Assembly: GCF_009389715.1 (NCBI RefSeq)
Contig: NC_052394.1
Span: forward strand, 23,683,399 to 23,747,398
Direction: 5' to 3'
DNA length: 64,000 nt
DNA from: Phoenix dactylifera
Taxonomy: Eukaryota; Streptophyta; Magnoliopsida; Arecales; Arecaceae
The notes under the pieces are model-generated. The model was not told the origin of the DNA. It did not search any database and worked only from the letters and a program-made list of their open reading frames with translations. The position numbers and the translations under genes were made by a program. This document shows, one piece after another, positions 37,550-51,100 of this stretch; the first letter of the stretch is position 1, and every line of letters starts with the position of its first letter.

Positions 37550-38640
37550 TATTAAAAAAAAAAGCGACTTTTTGCACCACACCCCGTTTAGGCTCTCCCA
37601 CAAATATTACCAAACAAAGCATATGCCTGATGGACAAATAATTGGAAAGTTCCGCCGACCATGCCTCCCAGCAGCAGCTAGATTCCAGGAATCCCGGGAT
37701 GTTGACAACCCAAACGATATTGAAATTTGAATTTGAAAAGGGAAAACCTCAGCTATTTTTCTTATTAAGAAAAATAAAGAAGAAGAAGAAAAGATGGGAC
37801 GCGTGGGCGACATGATTGGCCGGCTTGATTCCCAGCCATGACCGTGGGCCCGTGGCAACATTTCCGTTGCCCTGCAGGTAACGTAACCGCAGTACGGGCA
37901 AGGTGGGGGTCATCCAAGTTGGGTGCACCTCACAAGAGCCAGCCCAAACATCTGGGCCTATTAAACTGTAGGCCGAGGCCCATTTTATTTTTATTTTTTT
38001 ATTTTTCATGTTGGCTGCTCACACTAGCCTCGGATGAATATTGCCATCAGAGTTCAAAAAGAGAATACACCTCAGAGGTGGGGGAACAGATACATAACAG
38101 GTGCAGAAATTTTTTTTTAGAATGATGAGCAGCAAAAGAGATGACCTACTTTCAAGCTCCGGAGGCCTATTTTTTAGATAATCGGTATCACGTGGAATAA
38201 TAACTGACCTAATGATTCTAATTGTTGTTTAACCACTGGAAGAATGTGGTTCGGTTGAGCCAGACAACTCAAATGATCTGGAGTCTGGACCCTCCATCAG
38301 CTGGGTGTTACCGAATCCGAACATAGAAAATGGTCCAACCCGTGCCACCGAATTCGAATATTGAAATGGCGAAGGCGGAGAGGCGACGGACACCCTGGCC
38401 CGAGGCGTTGGTTTAAAAATGCCAATTTTTTATTAGGACGGGAGGCCGAAAAGCAGAGAGAGAGAGGGGGAGAGAAAAAGTAGTCTCTCCTTTCGTTGGT
38501 TCCTTTTTACCTCAAACAGCGAATGGGACAAAAGCCATCTCCCCGTCGCCACTGCCTCCACGAGGTCGCGTTAAGGAAGGGCGACTGCTGCCCCCGTTTT
38601 CCCACCCTCGGCGGCGTCGATCCGTGTCAACACCGCGTTC
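37550..38640. other. upstream region of the IPCS gene
   Basis: No gene recognised. The part from about 38390 on is GC-richer and is probably promoter sequence. Confidence 0.4.
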
Positions 38641-38647
38641 TCGAATC

Positions 38648-38651
<4 letters not shown>

Positions 38652-38706
<55 letters not shown>
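38652..38706. repeat. (AG)27 microsatellite in the IPCS leader region
   Basis: An uninterrupted AG run of about 55 bp, about 405 bp before the IPCS start codon. GA/CT runs are common in plant 5' UTRs and can bind GAGA-binding BPC factors (general knowledge). Confidence 0.9.
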
Positions 38707-38709
<3 letters not shown>

Positions 38710-38884
38710 CCGTGTCCCTCCTCTTCTTCTTCTGCGTCTTTATCTTTTTCGTTTTCCTTTTTTCTTGTGTGTAAATAGGATTAGAAAGGGAATTCTATTT
38801 AATTTCGTCAGCCTTTAAAGACCCCGGTCAGACTCGGTCTCCTTCGAGCTCTCGATCTTGATCTTGATTGGAGAAAGAAAGACT

Positions 38885-38915
<31 letters not shown>
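38885..38915. repeat. (GCC)10 repeat in the IPCS leader region
   Basis: About ten GCC units, followed by the stretch leading to the ATG at 39111. Very likely within the 5' UTR, where it could form stable structure in the mRNA (inference). Confidence 0.9.
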
Positions 38916-38916
<1 letters not shown>

Positions 38917-39110
38917 GATCTTGATTTCGATTCTGATTGAGAATTTGGTTCCGTTTCCGCCTCCGATCGGTCGCTGGTGCGGGGTTTAGAGGATCTTGAT
39001 AGAAGTTGGCGAAAGAAGTGAGACAGATCGCCTGAGAAGGGGCGGAGGGATGTCGGGAATGATCGCGGGGTGCTGAAAGATTATGGAAGTGGTTTACCTT
39101 GGTGGCGGAG

Positions 39111-42100
39111 ATGACGCTTTACATTGCTCGCGAGGCTTCCAAGGTCTCCTCCTCTCCCTCTTTGTCTTTTCTTCCCTCCCATGTATCTTCGTTAGTCCAT
39201 TCTTGCTTGTTTTTTGCACTTGTTTTGATTCTTTCAATGTATTTTGTGGTGGTTGCTGTTTGATTGCAGCTATGGCGGAAGGTTTGCATGGAGATTTCTG
39301 TGGAACTCCAGCTTCTGCTGGAGAAGTGGAAGCTTCTGCTTGCAGGACTCGTTTTCCAGGTATTCGTGGCGTGATCTCTATGGTTATAATCAATTCATAA
39401 TCGGGGTTCTTTAAAAACTTGAGAAACCAGAGTTGTTCTGGAGAATTTGTGGATGATTCCTTATTCCTTGATGGGCTATTTAATTGATAGGGCTTTTAAG
39501 GTTTTAAATGATGTATTGATCATTTTATTTTGTGTTTTGATACATGGATGTTCTTTCTATGTCTGCATGCTTCTTAAATTGCTTGCTGGTACACATATGA
39601 TGCTGTGTCAGCTGTAGTTCATCTTCTGGAATCTGCACCACTTGTTCTGGATTCATGTTACCATCAGTCTGTAGCCGTTTGGAGGATTGTTTGGGAGGAT
39701 GGGTAAATCTAATATCGGTCTTTTAAATTGCACAATGTCTTCTCCTGATTGGTCACAACGGTGTCGTTTTCTTGGAAGCTGTTAAATTGAAATTCCAGCT
39801 CTGAGATTGCGAACTGTCATATTCGACACTCATTATAATAGTAAAATAGGACTATAAGCAGTACATTTGGCATTTTCCATTTGTTCTAACACACTTGGCT
39901 GTTTGAATTGAAACTTCAGATTATCATATGTTTTCATAAGTTGTCATTTATAAACTGATGCTGTTCTTGGCCAACTTGTCATCGGAGCAAGTGGATAGTG
40001 TAAACAAGTAAAAGATCTCTTTTAGGAAACTACCGATCTCTTTTGAACCAATTTAAAACTTACTAAATCTTAAGCAAAGAAATATATGAGTTGCTTGCAT
40101 ACTCTACATTCTATTCTTTGTTAGAATCATGCAGGGAAAGTTATCAGATAACCATTTGGTTGTTATGAAAGTTTAGAAGGTATAAGAAGCTTCTTTTGGA
40201 GTTTATCCTGTCCAAAAGGTTAATATGTGAGGAGGGAGGATAAATTTAACTTATACTTCGTCTGAGGTCTGTTAGGGGCCTTTATCTACATTTGTACATT
40301 ATTTTAATCATTGTTGCAATGTTAGGATTAATGCTGGACCTGTAAGGGCCAAAATTTGAAAATAAATCGTGCATGTCTGTTTGATGTAGGGCTCAAGTAA
40401 ATGACAGAACCATCGCCAGAAGTATGGTAATATATGTACAAAATGGAGGATACGAGACAAACTAAATCAGTTTTCAATAGTGCAGATGATTAGAACGTCT
40501 TCAATTGACCAATCACTTTACAGGGCTTGTTATTGTTACATCTTCCATTGTGTTTGTCATTGTTTATTATTGATCATAAGTTGATCCTAGAAAACTTTGG
40601 TTGGCTAGAATCCTAGCCAAATATGAGCAGACTTGACGGACTCTAGCCAATACGAGGTTTCATTAGTGGGGTTTTTTCGCTGCACTATACTTTTTCACTC
40701 TTGAATGATACTAATAAGATGCTGTGGATAGTTATATTTCTGATGATGGACTCCATGCATTAGACTTGTATTTAGTATTTACTGATGACTCTGGGTTTCA
40801 TTTACCTTTATGTTCTTCTCTCTTGCTTCCAAAAATTTATATAAAACAGGTCTATTTTTTCTTTGCATTATTAAATCATTCAGAATGAATTTCATCATTT
40901 GTATCATATCAACAAGTCTCTCCGTCATGACTCATGAGTGTGAATGAGAGATTCTTTTTTTTCTTTCTTGAATAACCTTATGAATGTTCATGGATTGTCT
41001 TAGGGGTTTTCAATGTCACAAAGAGCAGAACTCTCATGAAGAATGCAATGATGAGCATCTTCAAGTGGACAAATGATCATTAAGATTTTAGCTCTTATAA
41101 GGATGATTCCTATGAAGCCCAAGCTGAAGAACCAATTTCATAATGATCATTGCAGATTTGATGTATGAGTATTTAATCTAAGATTTGGTTCTTGAATTGA
41201 TCGGTCATTGAAAGGTCTAGTTGTTTAAAGATCTTCAAGATTGAAGCTCCTTCGTTCATGTTCAAAGAGTACAATGATTGTTTACAATTGATGCTTGAAT
41301 CAATATTAAGCCAAATGATTAAAATCAATCAAAGCCAAGATTTTACAATCTTATATTACAACATCATGACTGGTCAAATTGAATAACTGGATATGAGTTG
41401 GTGGCTAATGGGAAGATATTAAGATAGGATCAATGCAATGTTAGCACATTAACATAATTAGGATTCAAGGTGGAGCTATAGATTTGGGTTTATTTAGGCC
41501 CTATTTAGGAGAGCTTTTGGAGGGCGAAAAAAATACTTTCTGGCTCTCCGAAAGTACTTTTAAATAAAATAGGGATGTTTGGTAAAAAATTTGGAAAGTT
41601 GTTTTAGATTTTTCAGAAAGCTAAAAATATCTTTTTGAGAGAAGCTCCATTTTGAAGCTTTTCGGAAAAGCACTTTTAGGCCCGATCGGAAAGCTGTTTT
41701 TTTACCAAAATATCCGTGATAAAATATAACAATTTTTCTAATAATTATAATATTTTATACCTTTATTATTATATTATACTATAAATATAATAATATATTA
41801 TGTTATATCATAATACATTAATATGTTATGTTAAATAATTTAATATTATGTTATATTATGAAAATTAATTTATGCTAATAATTATAATATTTTATACGTT
41901 TATTATTGGATTATACTATAAATATAATATTATATTACATTATAGCATAATACATTGATATGTTATGTTAAATAATTTAATATTGTATTAAATTATTATG
42001 CTATAGTATATAATATTATATTACTATATTATAATAATATTATATTACATTACAGTAATATTATACTATATCATATATTTATGTATTAATACACATTATA

Positions 42101-45100
42101 TTTTATTATGCTCTATTGTATAATACTATACTATGTCCTTTATGGTCATTTTGTCATATCAAAAGTATTTTCTCAGTTTGTTTACCAAACACATGTTAAA
42201 GTGCCACGACACTTTAGAAATGTAGTTACCAAACAACAAACAGCTTTTTATAAAAGCTCTACTTTCAAAAGCTCTACTACCAACAGCTCCCCCAAATAGG
42301 GCCTTAGTCAATTTGGAATTTCTGTTGCCCTTCTCTTTCTCCCCCCTTCCTTCCATTAATAAGTCATCTGGAAAGAAACTGTACATGACTAGATAATTTA
42401 AGGTTCAACATATGTATTTGAGATCCACACATATTTAGAAGACAGAGAGCATGATAGGATTTTTTTTGGGGGCAATTTTTGCTAACAAAAGGCTATGAAC
42501 ACATCATTTGACAATAAGGCTGTAGATAAGGTTGTTTTCTTCTTGTCCTCTATAGTTTGGAATTGTCTATCTAGAAATCCTTTTGGATAATGTGCTTCAT
42601 TTCTACTTTATGCATGGTGGCCTTTGTGGAGCGGGTCTTAGGTTACCTGGATTGGGGAATTATCTATTTTGATTAATAATGGATTCAATCAATTTGTCGC
42701 TCTTTCTTCCTTGAGTATGACATTTAGTCCTGTTGTTGATTCAATTGTCATCACTAAATCAATATAAAAGCAATCAAAATCATGGTTACCATTGACATTC
42801 AATGACAAAGTTATCAACATATAGCATCATCTTCCTTTCTTAGAACGGCAATGTTGCTTCATTATATCTTAAAAGGTTGCTATCATCATGGATATAACTT
42901 TGACTAGGATGACTATCTTTCTCGATGTTCTTTCTTGTACAACAACCTATCAAATCCATCTCTTTTTGAGAACTCGGGGCCCCCAATGCTAGTCGCGTTC
43001 TCTTATTATGGCAACTTGTCTATCTTGCCCCCTCAAAATAAAATTCTCATGTGTTTTGCAACCTGTGGCTCTCCTCTCATATCTAGTATTCCCCCGCCTC
43101 ACCCCCCACCCCCACAAGAGAGAGAGAGAGAGAGAGATTGTGTGTGTGGGAAGAGATACACATGCAACCCCTCTTGTCAAATGTAGATGTTCCAAAAGTG
43201 GGTAGCTTGGAGAAAGGGATCAAGTTATCAGATGATTTTAAACTCATTAATCAACTTGAGTGTGAACTCTAGCCTGGATATTAATTTGTTTTGGATATGA
43301 GGTTAGATCTTCAACATCTTATTGGGTTTTAATTTGTTTGAGGCCCAATCTGTCCTGTTGGGTTTGGGTGCAGGCCTAGTATGATCTGGACCAATTTTAC
43401 AGCCCCACTCATAGTGGATGTGGAAAAGTATCCAGTGGCTCAATTTATAAGTGAATTTTATCCATGTTCCTTCCCAGCTAGGGGTACTTAACCATTACGA
43501 AAAGTCTTCATTTCTTGTTTGCTGACCAATTTCTGGATGGAGAGAAAAATCCTTCGAACTATAAAAGTTCATCAAAATCCTGTTCACTACTAGTACAAGT
43601 TGTATATGGTCTCTTCCACCATTGTTGATGACTTATTACCTGTATTCTTTCAGGACCTCTCCTTTGTTCAGGCCTTCTGTTGCAGACACTGTACATGGTT
43701 GCGCCGTTTCTAATTGCTGTTTTTACTTTGTTTGTTAGTTAACTCTAGTTCTACATGCACACTATATACTAGACTGTGCTTAACTTCAGCAGGAACCCCA
43801 CCTTTCTTTTACAGCATCATCATTTTTTTATGCATATCTTCTGCTCATGTAACGTCCTCACCTTGCTCCTTAATTCATAGAACAAAGTGGGTCTTATAGT
43901 TGGATTATATGTAAATTTTCATGTGGCTTTCCAATGTGGCTTTTGTCTATTGAAATGATTGTTGTAATATTGCCAACTGCCAAGTCTTGTTGATAGACAT
44001 ACCAGAAATCAATCTATATCAAAATATTTTTTTCTTTATTTTGAACTAACTTCAGAATTTGAAGCATTAATGTCTTCTATGTCATTGCTGTAATTGAGGG
44101 AAAAAAGAATTTCATTTTTGCAACCATAGTGCTATTGGACTTTGATTCACCTAGATAAATATCTGTGTTGAGGTTGTTACTTTCGTTGTAAATATTTGGC
44201 AAGTTGGTTAAATTATCATCTTTCTGATGGTGCAATTTAGTGTCGTGGTATGATATTGTTATTAGAGTGCTGCTTCCCAGCACGACTCCTATCCCGACTC
44301 AGCATACCAGTCCCATGTGGCAGTACGGGATTGGTGCAGGATATGGGGGTCATGTGGGTGACTGGCAGGCCCGTGTTCCAGCCCACCAAGCACCACATGC
44401 TGGGGCTGGATCAAGGATAGAAGTGGTGTGATGAAGCTTTTTCCTTGTTGTTAAGTTCATATGGTTTTCTTTGTCATGTGGGCAGGTAATTTTTGTACGT
44501 TTATTTCTTTGACTTGCAATTTCTGTTCTTATATTTTTTCATCTTAATTTAATGTCTTTAAAATTTGTCATGTATTTACTCATAATCTTTTTGACTAAGG
44601 CATAAATAATTTGAAGACTTATGCTATGATTTCGTATATCACTAGTATTTTCATGGATTGGCTGCTCGAGGAGTTCATTATCTGCATCGTCCTGGACCAA
44701 CTCTTCAAGATCTTGGATTCATGGTTCTTCCGGTGTGTATACTATGTGTAGTCTTCTGCTTAAGCTTATTAAATATAATTTTTCCAAGAAGCATAATTTT
44801 GTTTTGTCATTGAAGTGATGTTTTTGTTGCCTTCTGTTATATGTAATTTTAGGAACTTGGGAAAGAAAGAGGTTACATCAGTGAAAGTGTATTCACTGGC
44901 ATCTTCTTGTCTTTTGTGCTGGTATGGTCTCTCATTTGGTTTTTATCTGGTCATGAAGTTTTTTGTTGATACTATTTGCTGCAGTGAGGTTATTGTTTGA
45001 CTTCTTTTTTGTTTGTGGTTATAGAACAATTGTTCTTAGTTCAATTATTTGAAACAAAATCACATTTGTTCAGTGTCTCTTTTGCTTTGGTCTTAAGTTT

Positions 45101-48100
45101 TCTGCTACTTCTGTAAGAGACTGTGCATGTGCTTTTTTCATTTTTATTACTTTTGAGTCAAGTACATTCTTGTAGCTTCTGGGCATTATTTTGTATTGAA
45201 TCAAGGACCAACTTCCAATATTCCTAGTTATTTCTACTATGCAACAAGACTTATAAGTTTAAAGGCATTACCAAAATCATTGCTGCGGCAAAGGCGAAGA
45301 GCAAAATAATATCAAATGTGAGAAATGTCTTACATGATTTGGCTAGAGCATTAATATATGTTTCTATCGAGTATCTTCAGTTCTATATTACTGATAATTG
45401 CTTATTTGATATCCTATTTCTAAACTATGAATAGGCAGGAGGTATACACTAAATAGTATTTGTCTGCATGGCTGATGTACGCGTGTGAGGCTTTGCATTT
45501 CTACAAACATGCTCTTCTTTTAATAGATACACGCGTCCATATTGACTGTGTGCCTAGGAGAGAGAGAAATTATATAAGCTGAATGGACAATATGGTTGTC
45601 ATTTGTCAATTTCCCTCCAAACAATCTTAAGTGATGAATCATAAACATCAAATGCTTCTTCCTCTTATAAATAATACGCATATGCCCATCATTAGTAATA
45701 TTTGTATGTATCTGCATATGTTTAGCAGGTCTTGACGTATTTGGAATTAAGAAAACCGGTGAGATTGGGACAAAAGTGAGAAGCATATCTGCGGAAACAT
45801 ATCAAAAAAGGATCTATAAAGCTGTTGAGGCTACATATATAGATGTGTATGCAGGGGTATGTAGTGCCATGCAGGTAATATTTAGATGAGAAGATTGTAA
45901 GAGAAGTTTCAAAAAAGAGATTAACATTAGATGGCTTTATCCTCTTGTGTGGAAGCAGTGGAGGTATGCAGTGCAAGCTTAATACTGCTGTATAATGATA
46001 GGAACCGAACAAGATTACCAGTATTCTGGTGACAGCATGTCAATTTCCTTTCTGAATGAAATGATCAAAAAGTCTCAAGAAAGAAAATGTCAGCTTAGAT
46101 TTATTTTGGTGGCATTTTGTTTGTGGTGAAGTTAAGATGGAGGTATGGTTCATCTCAAAGAAAGTGAAAAGACGTACATTTTAGTGCTTCTAGCAGTCGT
46201 TACACAATAAATGGGTTCATCACTCGATCCAGCAACCTTTTGTTTCTTGGTTCTAGACTATTGTCTTGGAGTGTCACCAAGAAGGATTCAGTAACCAGTC
46301 ATACAATAATGAATAGCAGAGTCAATCTGCAGTCCCAAGGCTACCAGCTGATGAGACCAATGAAACAGTTAAACCACGGTGGCAAGGTCCCCACCAAAGC
46401 CTTAAAATGTGTTCTACTGCATGAAGGTGACAAACCCACGACACAGTGCTGAGGAAGAAACAAGATAATTATCTGATAGGCAAAGGTATGATAGTAAAAG
46501 ATGTTAGTAATGCTGTGAAATCCCAGGGTCTTTGATGATATATTTGTTTTTGCTAAAAATAATTAAGAATTATCTGTGTGGAAATAGGTCTCCATTTAGC
46601 AATATTGAGACACTAAAAAATGGAGGTTTGGCTATATAGATATACCTAGAAAGATATTCGTGGGGTGAGGGTGCTTCACGATTCGTGAACCGTGCTGGAG
46701 TCTCTGGGACGTTCTGTCGAACAGGTGCGGGGCCGGTGCCATGGCGGATCCTGGAGTGGGCAAATCGGCTACGTCGGCGCCGGGGAAGGCAGTTGGGACT
46801 CGGCCACCTGGCCCTGGGGAGGAGGCGAAGGCCCCCACTTGGTCGGAGGTGGCAAAGGGTGCTCCGAGGCAGTCGGTCTGGACAAACCATAGGATCTCTC
46901 CACGGGAGCTACAGGCACTGCAGAGTAAGTTCCCGGAGATCTTGGAGGTGCCGGACCAAGAGCTGGAGGGGGCGAGGTCGGAGTGGCGGAGCACTACAGT
47001 TATTGTACGGAGCTTGGGCAGGAGTGTTCCGGCCGCTTGGGTAGCGAAGGAGATCCGCAGGGTGGGTAAGCTGCAGTATGATGTTGAGTGTTTCTCTCTG
47101 GTGGAAGGTTTCATCGTTGTGAGGTTTGCCAACGGCGAAGATCGGGAGGCTGCACTGTTGAATGGTCCATGGTCTGTGGCCGGGCAGCTGCTAGCCATGG
47201 AACGGTGGCGCCCCAACTTCGTTCCGGGTGCCGGTGGGCTAGGCAGAGTGGTAGTGTGGCTTCGGCTCCCTGGGCTTCCTCTGGACTACTGGAAGGGGAC
47301 GACTCTGTTCCGCATCGCTGCGAGGGCCGGTGAACCTCTGGCAGTGGATAGCTTCACGGAACAGGGGGGTCGTTTTGGCTTCGCAAGGGTCAAGATTGCC
47401 TTGGACTGCTCCGCCCCTCTGAAGCCGGGGATCTTCTTGAAGGGGAGTTCGGAGAGAGCTGAGGATAAATTCTGGCAGGCTTTCGTCTATGAAAACCTGC
47501 CGGCTCCATGCTCCAGATGCGGTAGGATTGCTCACCCAATGAAGGAATGTGGCGCCCTCTCTCCGGCGATGGGAGGGGGGGATGGTGTGGTGGGGAGCTC
47601 GGATACAGGGAAGAAGACGGCTGGGGAGAGCTTCTCGGAGCCCTCGGTGGTGGCGGATGGGGAGGCAGGCGATTTGGGAGTACAGGGGGTTTTTGGTCCT
47701 TGGATGGTTACGAACCGCCTTCGCGTCCATCGTCCGGCCAATCCTCCTAGGCGGGGGACGGAGACGTCCGAGCAGAAGGGGAAGCCGGAACCGGCACCAT
47801 CCCCCGCTCGCGCTGCCTTAAGGACCACCGGAACTGTGCCGGCTTCCAGCTCTTCCCCGATCGACCTGGAGGGGTGGCAAAAGCCCTCCAAGTTCGCCCG
47901 GCGGCGGACGTTGGAGAAGGATGTATCGGTCGCCGGAGGAGGGGCGATCGGGGAAGAACCGAGTCAACCCGGTCCTCACTCAGAGCCGCTGGCTGAGCCG
48001 GGGAGTAAACCGGGTTCGAGTGGGGCCAGCTCTTCGATGGGCCAGGCTGAAGGGCCCAAGCAGGCCTATCGCTCCAGTGGGCCGGGCCCTAGTCATCTGA

Positions 48101-51100
48101 AGCGGTCGAGAGCGCCCACGGGAGGCAGAGCCCAGTTCGTTGGGGGGCAACGATCGGTGGTGAAGCTCTCCGGCAGGTTGGAGGGTGCCCGTCGCTGGCG
48201 TAGCCGGAGTTCTCCGCCGCCTCAATCGGTGATGCGTAAGCGTTCCCTGAGGGTGCTTCCGGAGCACCGGGGAGGTGGGGGGGTGTCTGACATCGGTGGT
48301 GGGGTGACGACCGGGCGGAAGCCGACGCGGACGGACAAGGCGGCGAAGGCGAACCTGGCGGAGACGGTGGTGGTGACGTCGACTGGTGCCTCCACGGTGT
48401 CGGCGGCGTCTGATCGGAGGAAGGATGCTGAGTATGAGGCTGGCTGGGTGGGAGCGACTGCAAACGGAGTCGGGGAAGTCCCTGTTGGCACAGCGTGCCA
48501 TTTGGCACGGGCTAACAGTGATCCTAATCTGGCGGCTTTCCTCCTCCACGGGGAGGACTTTAAGGGTGGTGGCGTTCCCTTGGGTGCTGGGGAGCTGATG
48601 GGGACTGACACAGAGCCAGTTTTGAGGGCTGGGGATGGGGTAGACAGGAAGGGGAAGCACAAGGAGGTGGTGTCCCAGTTGATGGCGTCTGTGATGGGGG
48701 TCAGGTCCGAGGTCGTGTGTGGACAGCGGGATGCGGAGGTAGCCGGTAGCAGTGGCCCCGGGGAAGTGGGCTACGCCAACTTGTCGGGTGAATTATGAAG
48801 ATTCTCTTATGGAATTGCCGTGGAGCGGGGAAGCCGTCATTTATTCCGGCATTTCGCAGGTTGGTGCAACTTTATAGTCCTGATATTTGTGTCCTTTTCG
48901 AGACCCGGTTATCCGGTAGGGGCCTTCAGAAGGCAAGAAGGGCAGTACCGGGAGGATGGGGATTTTTTGCAGTTGATTCTCAAGGGCTATCCGGTGGTAT
49001 CATTGTCACTTGGGCGCAGGGGTGCTGCCAGTTGGATATTTTCAATGTATGCAACCAAGAGGTGATTATGGTCATCTCGGAGGGGAATAGAAACCCATGG
49101 GTTTTGGCAGCGGTGTATGCGAGTACAGATTGTAGGGTGAGGAGGATCCTGTGGGAGGAGGCCACCCAGTTGATTGGTCAGGGACATCCAATGTTGATGG
49201 CAGGTGATTTTAACTGTATAGTTGACCCTCAGGAGAAGATGGGGGGGAAGCCTTTCTCTTGTGAGAGGAAGATTAGGGAGTTCCAGGACTTTCTCATGAT
49301 GAATGGTTTGGTTGATTTGGGCTTTGTTGGCCCAAAGTTTACATGGTGTAATAATCAGCAGGGACAGGCCAGAGTTTGGGAGAGGCTAGACAGAGCTTGT
49401 GCTACTGCTGGGTGGATACAGAGTTTTCCTGATCACCAGGTTCGTCATTTGCCGAGGATTGCTTCGGATCACTGTCCACTATTGGTTAGCACCGATGTAT
49501 TTGTTCCAGCCCGTTCCCCCTTCAGGTTTGAGAAGATCTGGCTCAGCTATCCTCGATCTTGGGAGATGGTGCGGGAGGCTTGGAGGGTGCCTGTTAGGGG
49601 AGATGCTATGTACCGAGTCTCACGCAGATTGGAGATGACGAGGAGACGGCTTCGGCGATGGAACCGTGAGGAGGTGGGGAATATCTTTAGGAGGGTGGAG
49701 GATCTCGAGGGGGTGATTACCAGACTACAGCTTCAGGAGTCCCAGGGGGGGCTTATCAGAGGAGGAGGTGGGGGAGCTCAGATCCCACTTGGCACTGCAC
49801 GATTCCCTACTTAGACAGCATGAGATATTTTGGAGACAGAAGTCTAGGATACAGTGGTTACTGGATGGGGATCGGAATACCAGTTTTTTTCATCAGGCGA
49901 CAGTTATCAGGAGACACCAGAATCGGGTCAAAGCTATCAGGGGCGAGGATGGGGTGATAACGGAGGATCCCGTTCAGATTCGGCGGATCGTGGAGAGCTT
50001 TTTCAGGACACGGTGGACGGAGCAGTTAGGGGATGGGAGCTCAGTGGACTTTCCAGCTCCGGGGGTTAGGGTGTCGGAGGAGGAGACTGCAGCGCTGATC
50101 AGGCCGGTTTCGGAGAGGGAGGTTAGGGAGGCGGTCTGGTCCCTTGAGGGGGACAAGGCTCCGGGGCCAGATGGTTTTCCACCGTTATTCTTCCGGAGGT
50201 ACTGGATGATAGTTGGGTATGATGTGACGGCTGCCATTCAGCAGTTCTTTTGTACGTCTACGATGCCTCCCGAGTGGCAGCGGACCTTCATTACACTGAT
50301 ACCGAAGCGGCGGGACGCCACTGAGCCAGGCCATTTTCGTCCGATTAGCCTTTGTACGACCTTGTACAAGGCTACGGCGAAGATACTTGCAGTGAGGTTG
50401 AAGGATATTCTTCCGAGATTGATCAGTCCGGAGCAGGGTGCTTTTCTGGGTGGGCGGAGTATTTCAGATAATGTGATGATTGCCCAGGAGTTCATGTTTG
50501 ATCTGCACAGAGCCCCGATGAGGAGGAGCTTGATGGGAATCAAGCTTGATATGGAGAGGGCCTACGACAGGATGTGTTGGGATTTCCTTCTGCGCTCCAT
50601 GCAGGGGTTTGGCTTTCATGCGACATGGATCAGCTGGGTTATGGGATGTGTGAGGGCTCCCTCATTTGCCATCTTGGTGAATGGCTCGCCGTCCCATTTT
50701 TTTGAGTCTACTGGAGGGCTTCGACAGGGATGCCCCCTTTCACCTCTCTTGTTTATTTTGTGCGCAGATGCGCTTTCCAGAGCTCTCAGACAGGCGATGG
50801 ACTCTGAGGAGATGGAGGTTTATAGACCGGTGGTGGGCGCCCCGTCGTTGTCTCACCTGCTTTTCGCCGATGATTGTTTATTGCTTGCTCGGGCTACGAG
50901 GCGGACCGCGGAGGCCCTCCGCAGGATCATCTGGCACTACTGTGAGGCATCAGGACAGAGAGTTAACCTGGGGAAGTCCTCTGTTTGTTTCAGCCCGAGG
51001 ATCAGGTCGGCGGTGAGGACCACTATCTTAGAGATTTTGGGGGTGGGCGAGCAGGAGGGCATGCTGAGGTACCTGGGGGTCCCGATTTCTGGTCGGCGGC

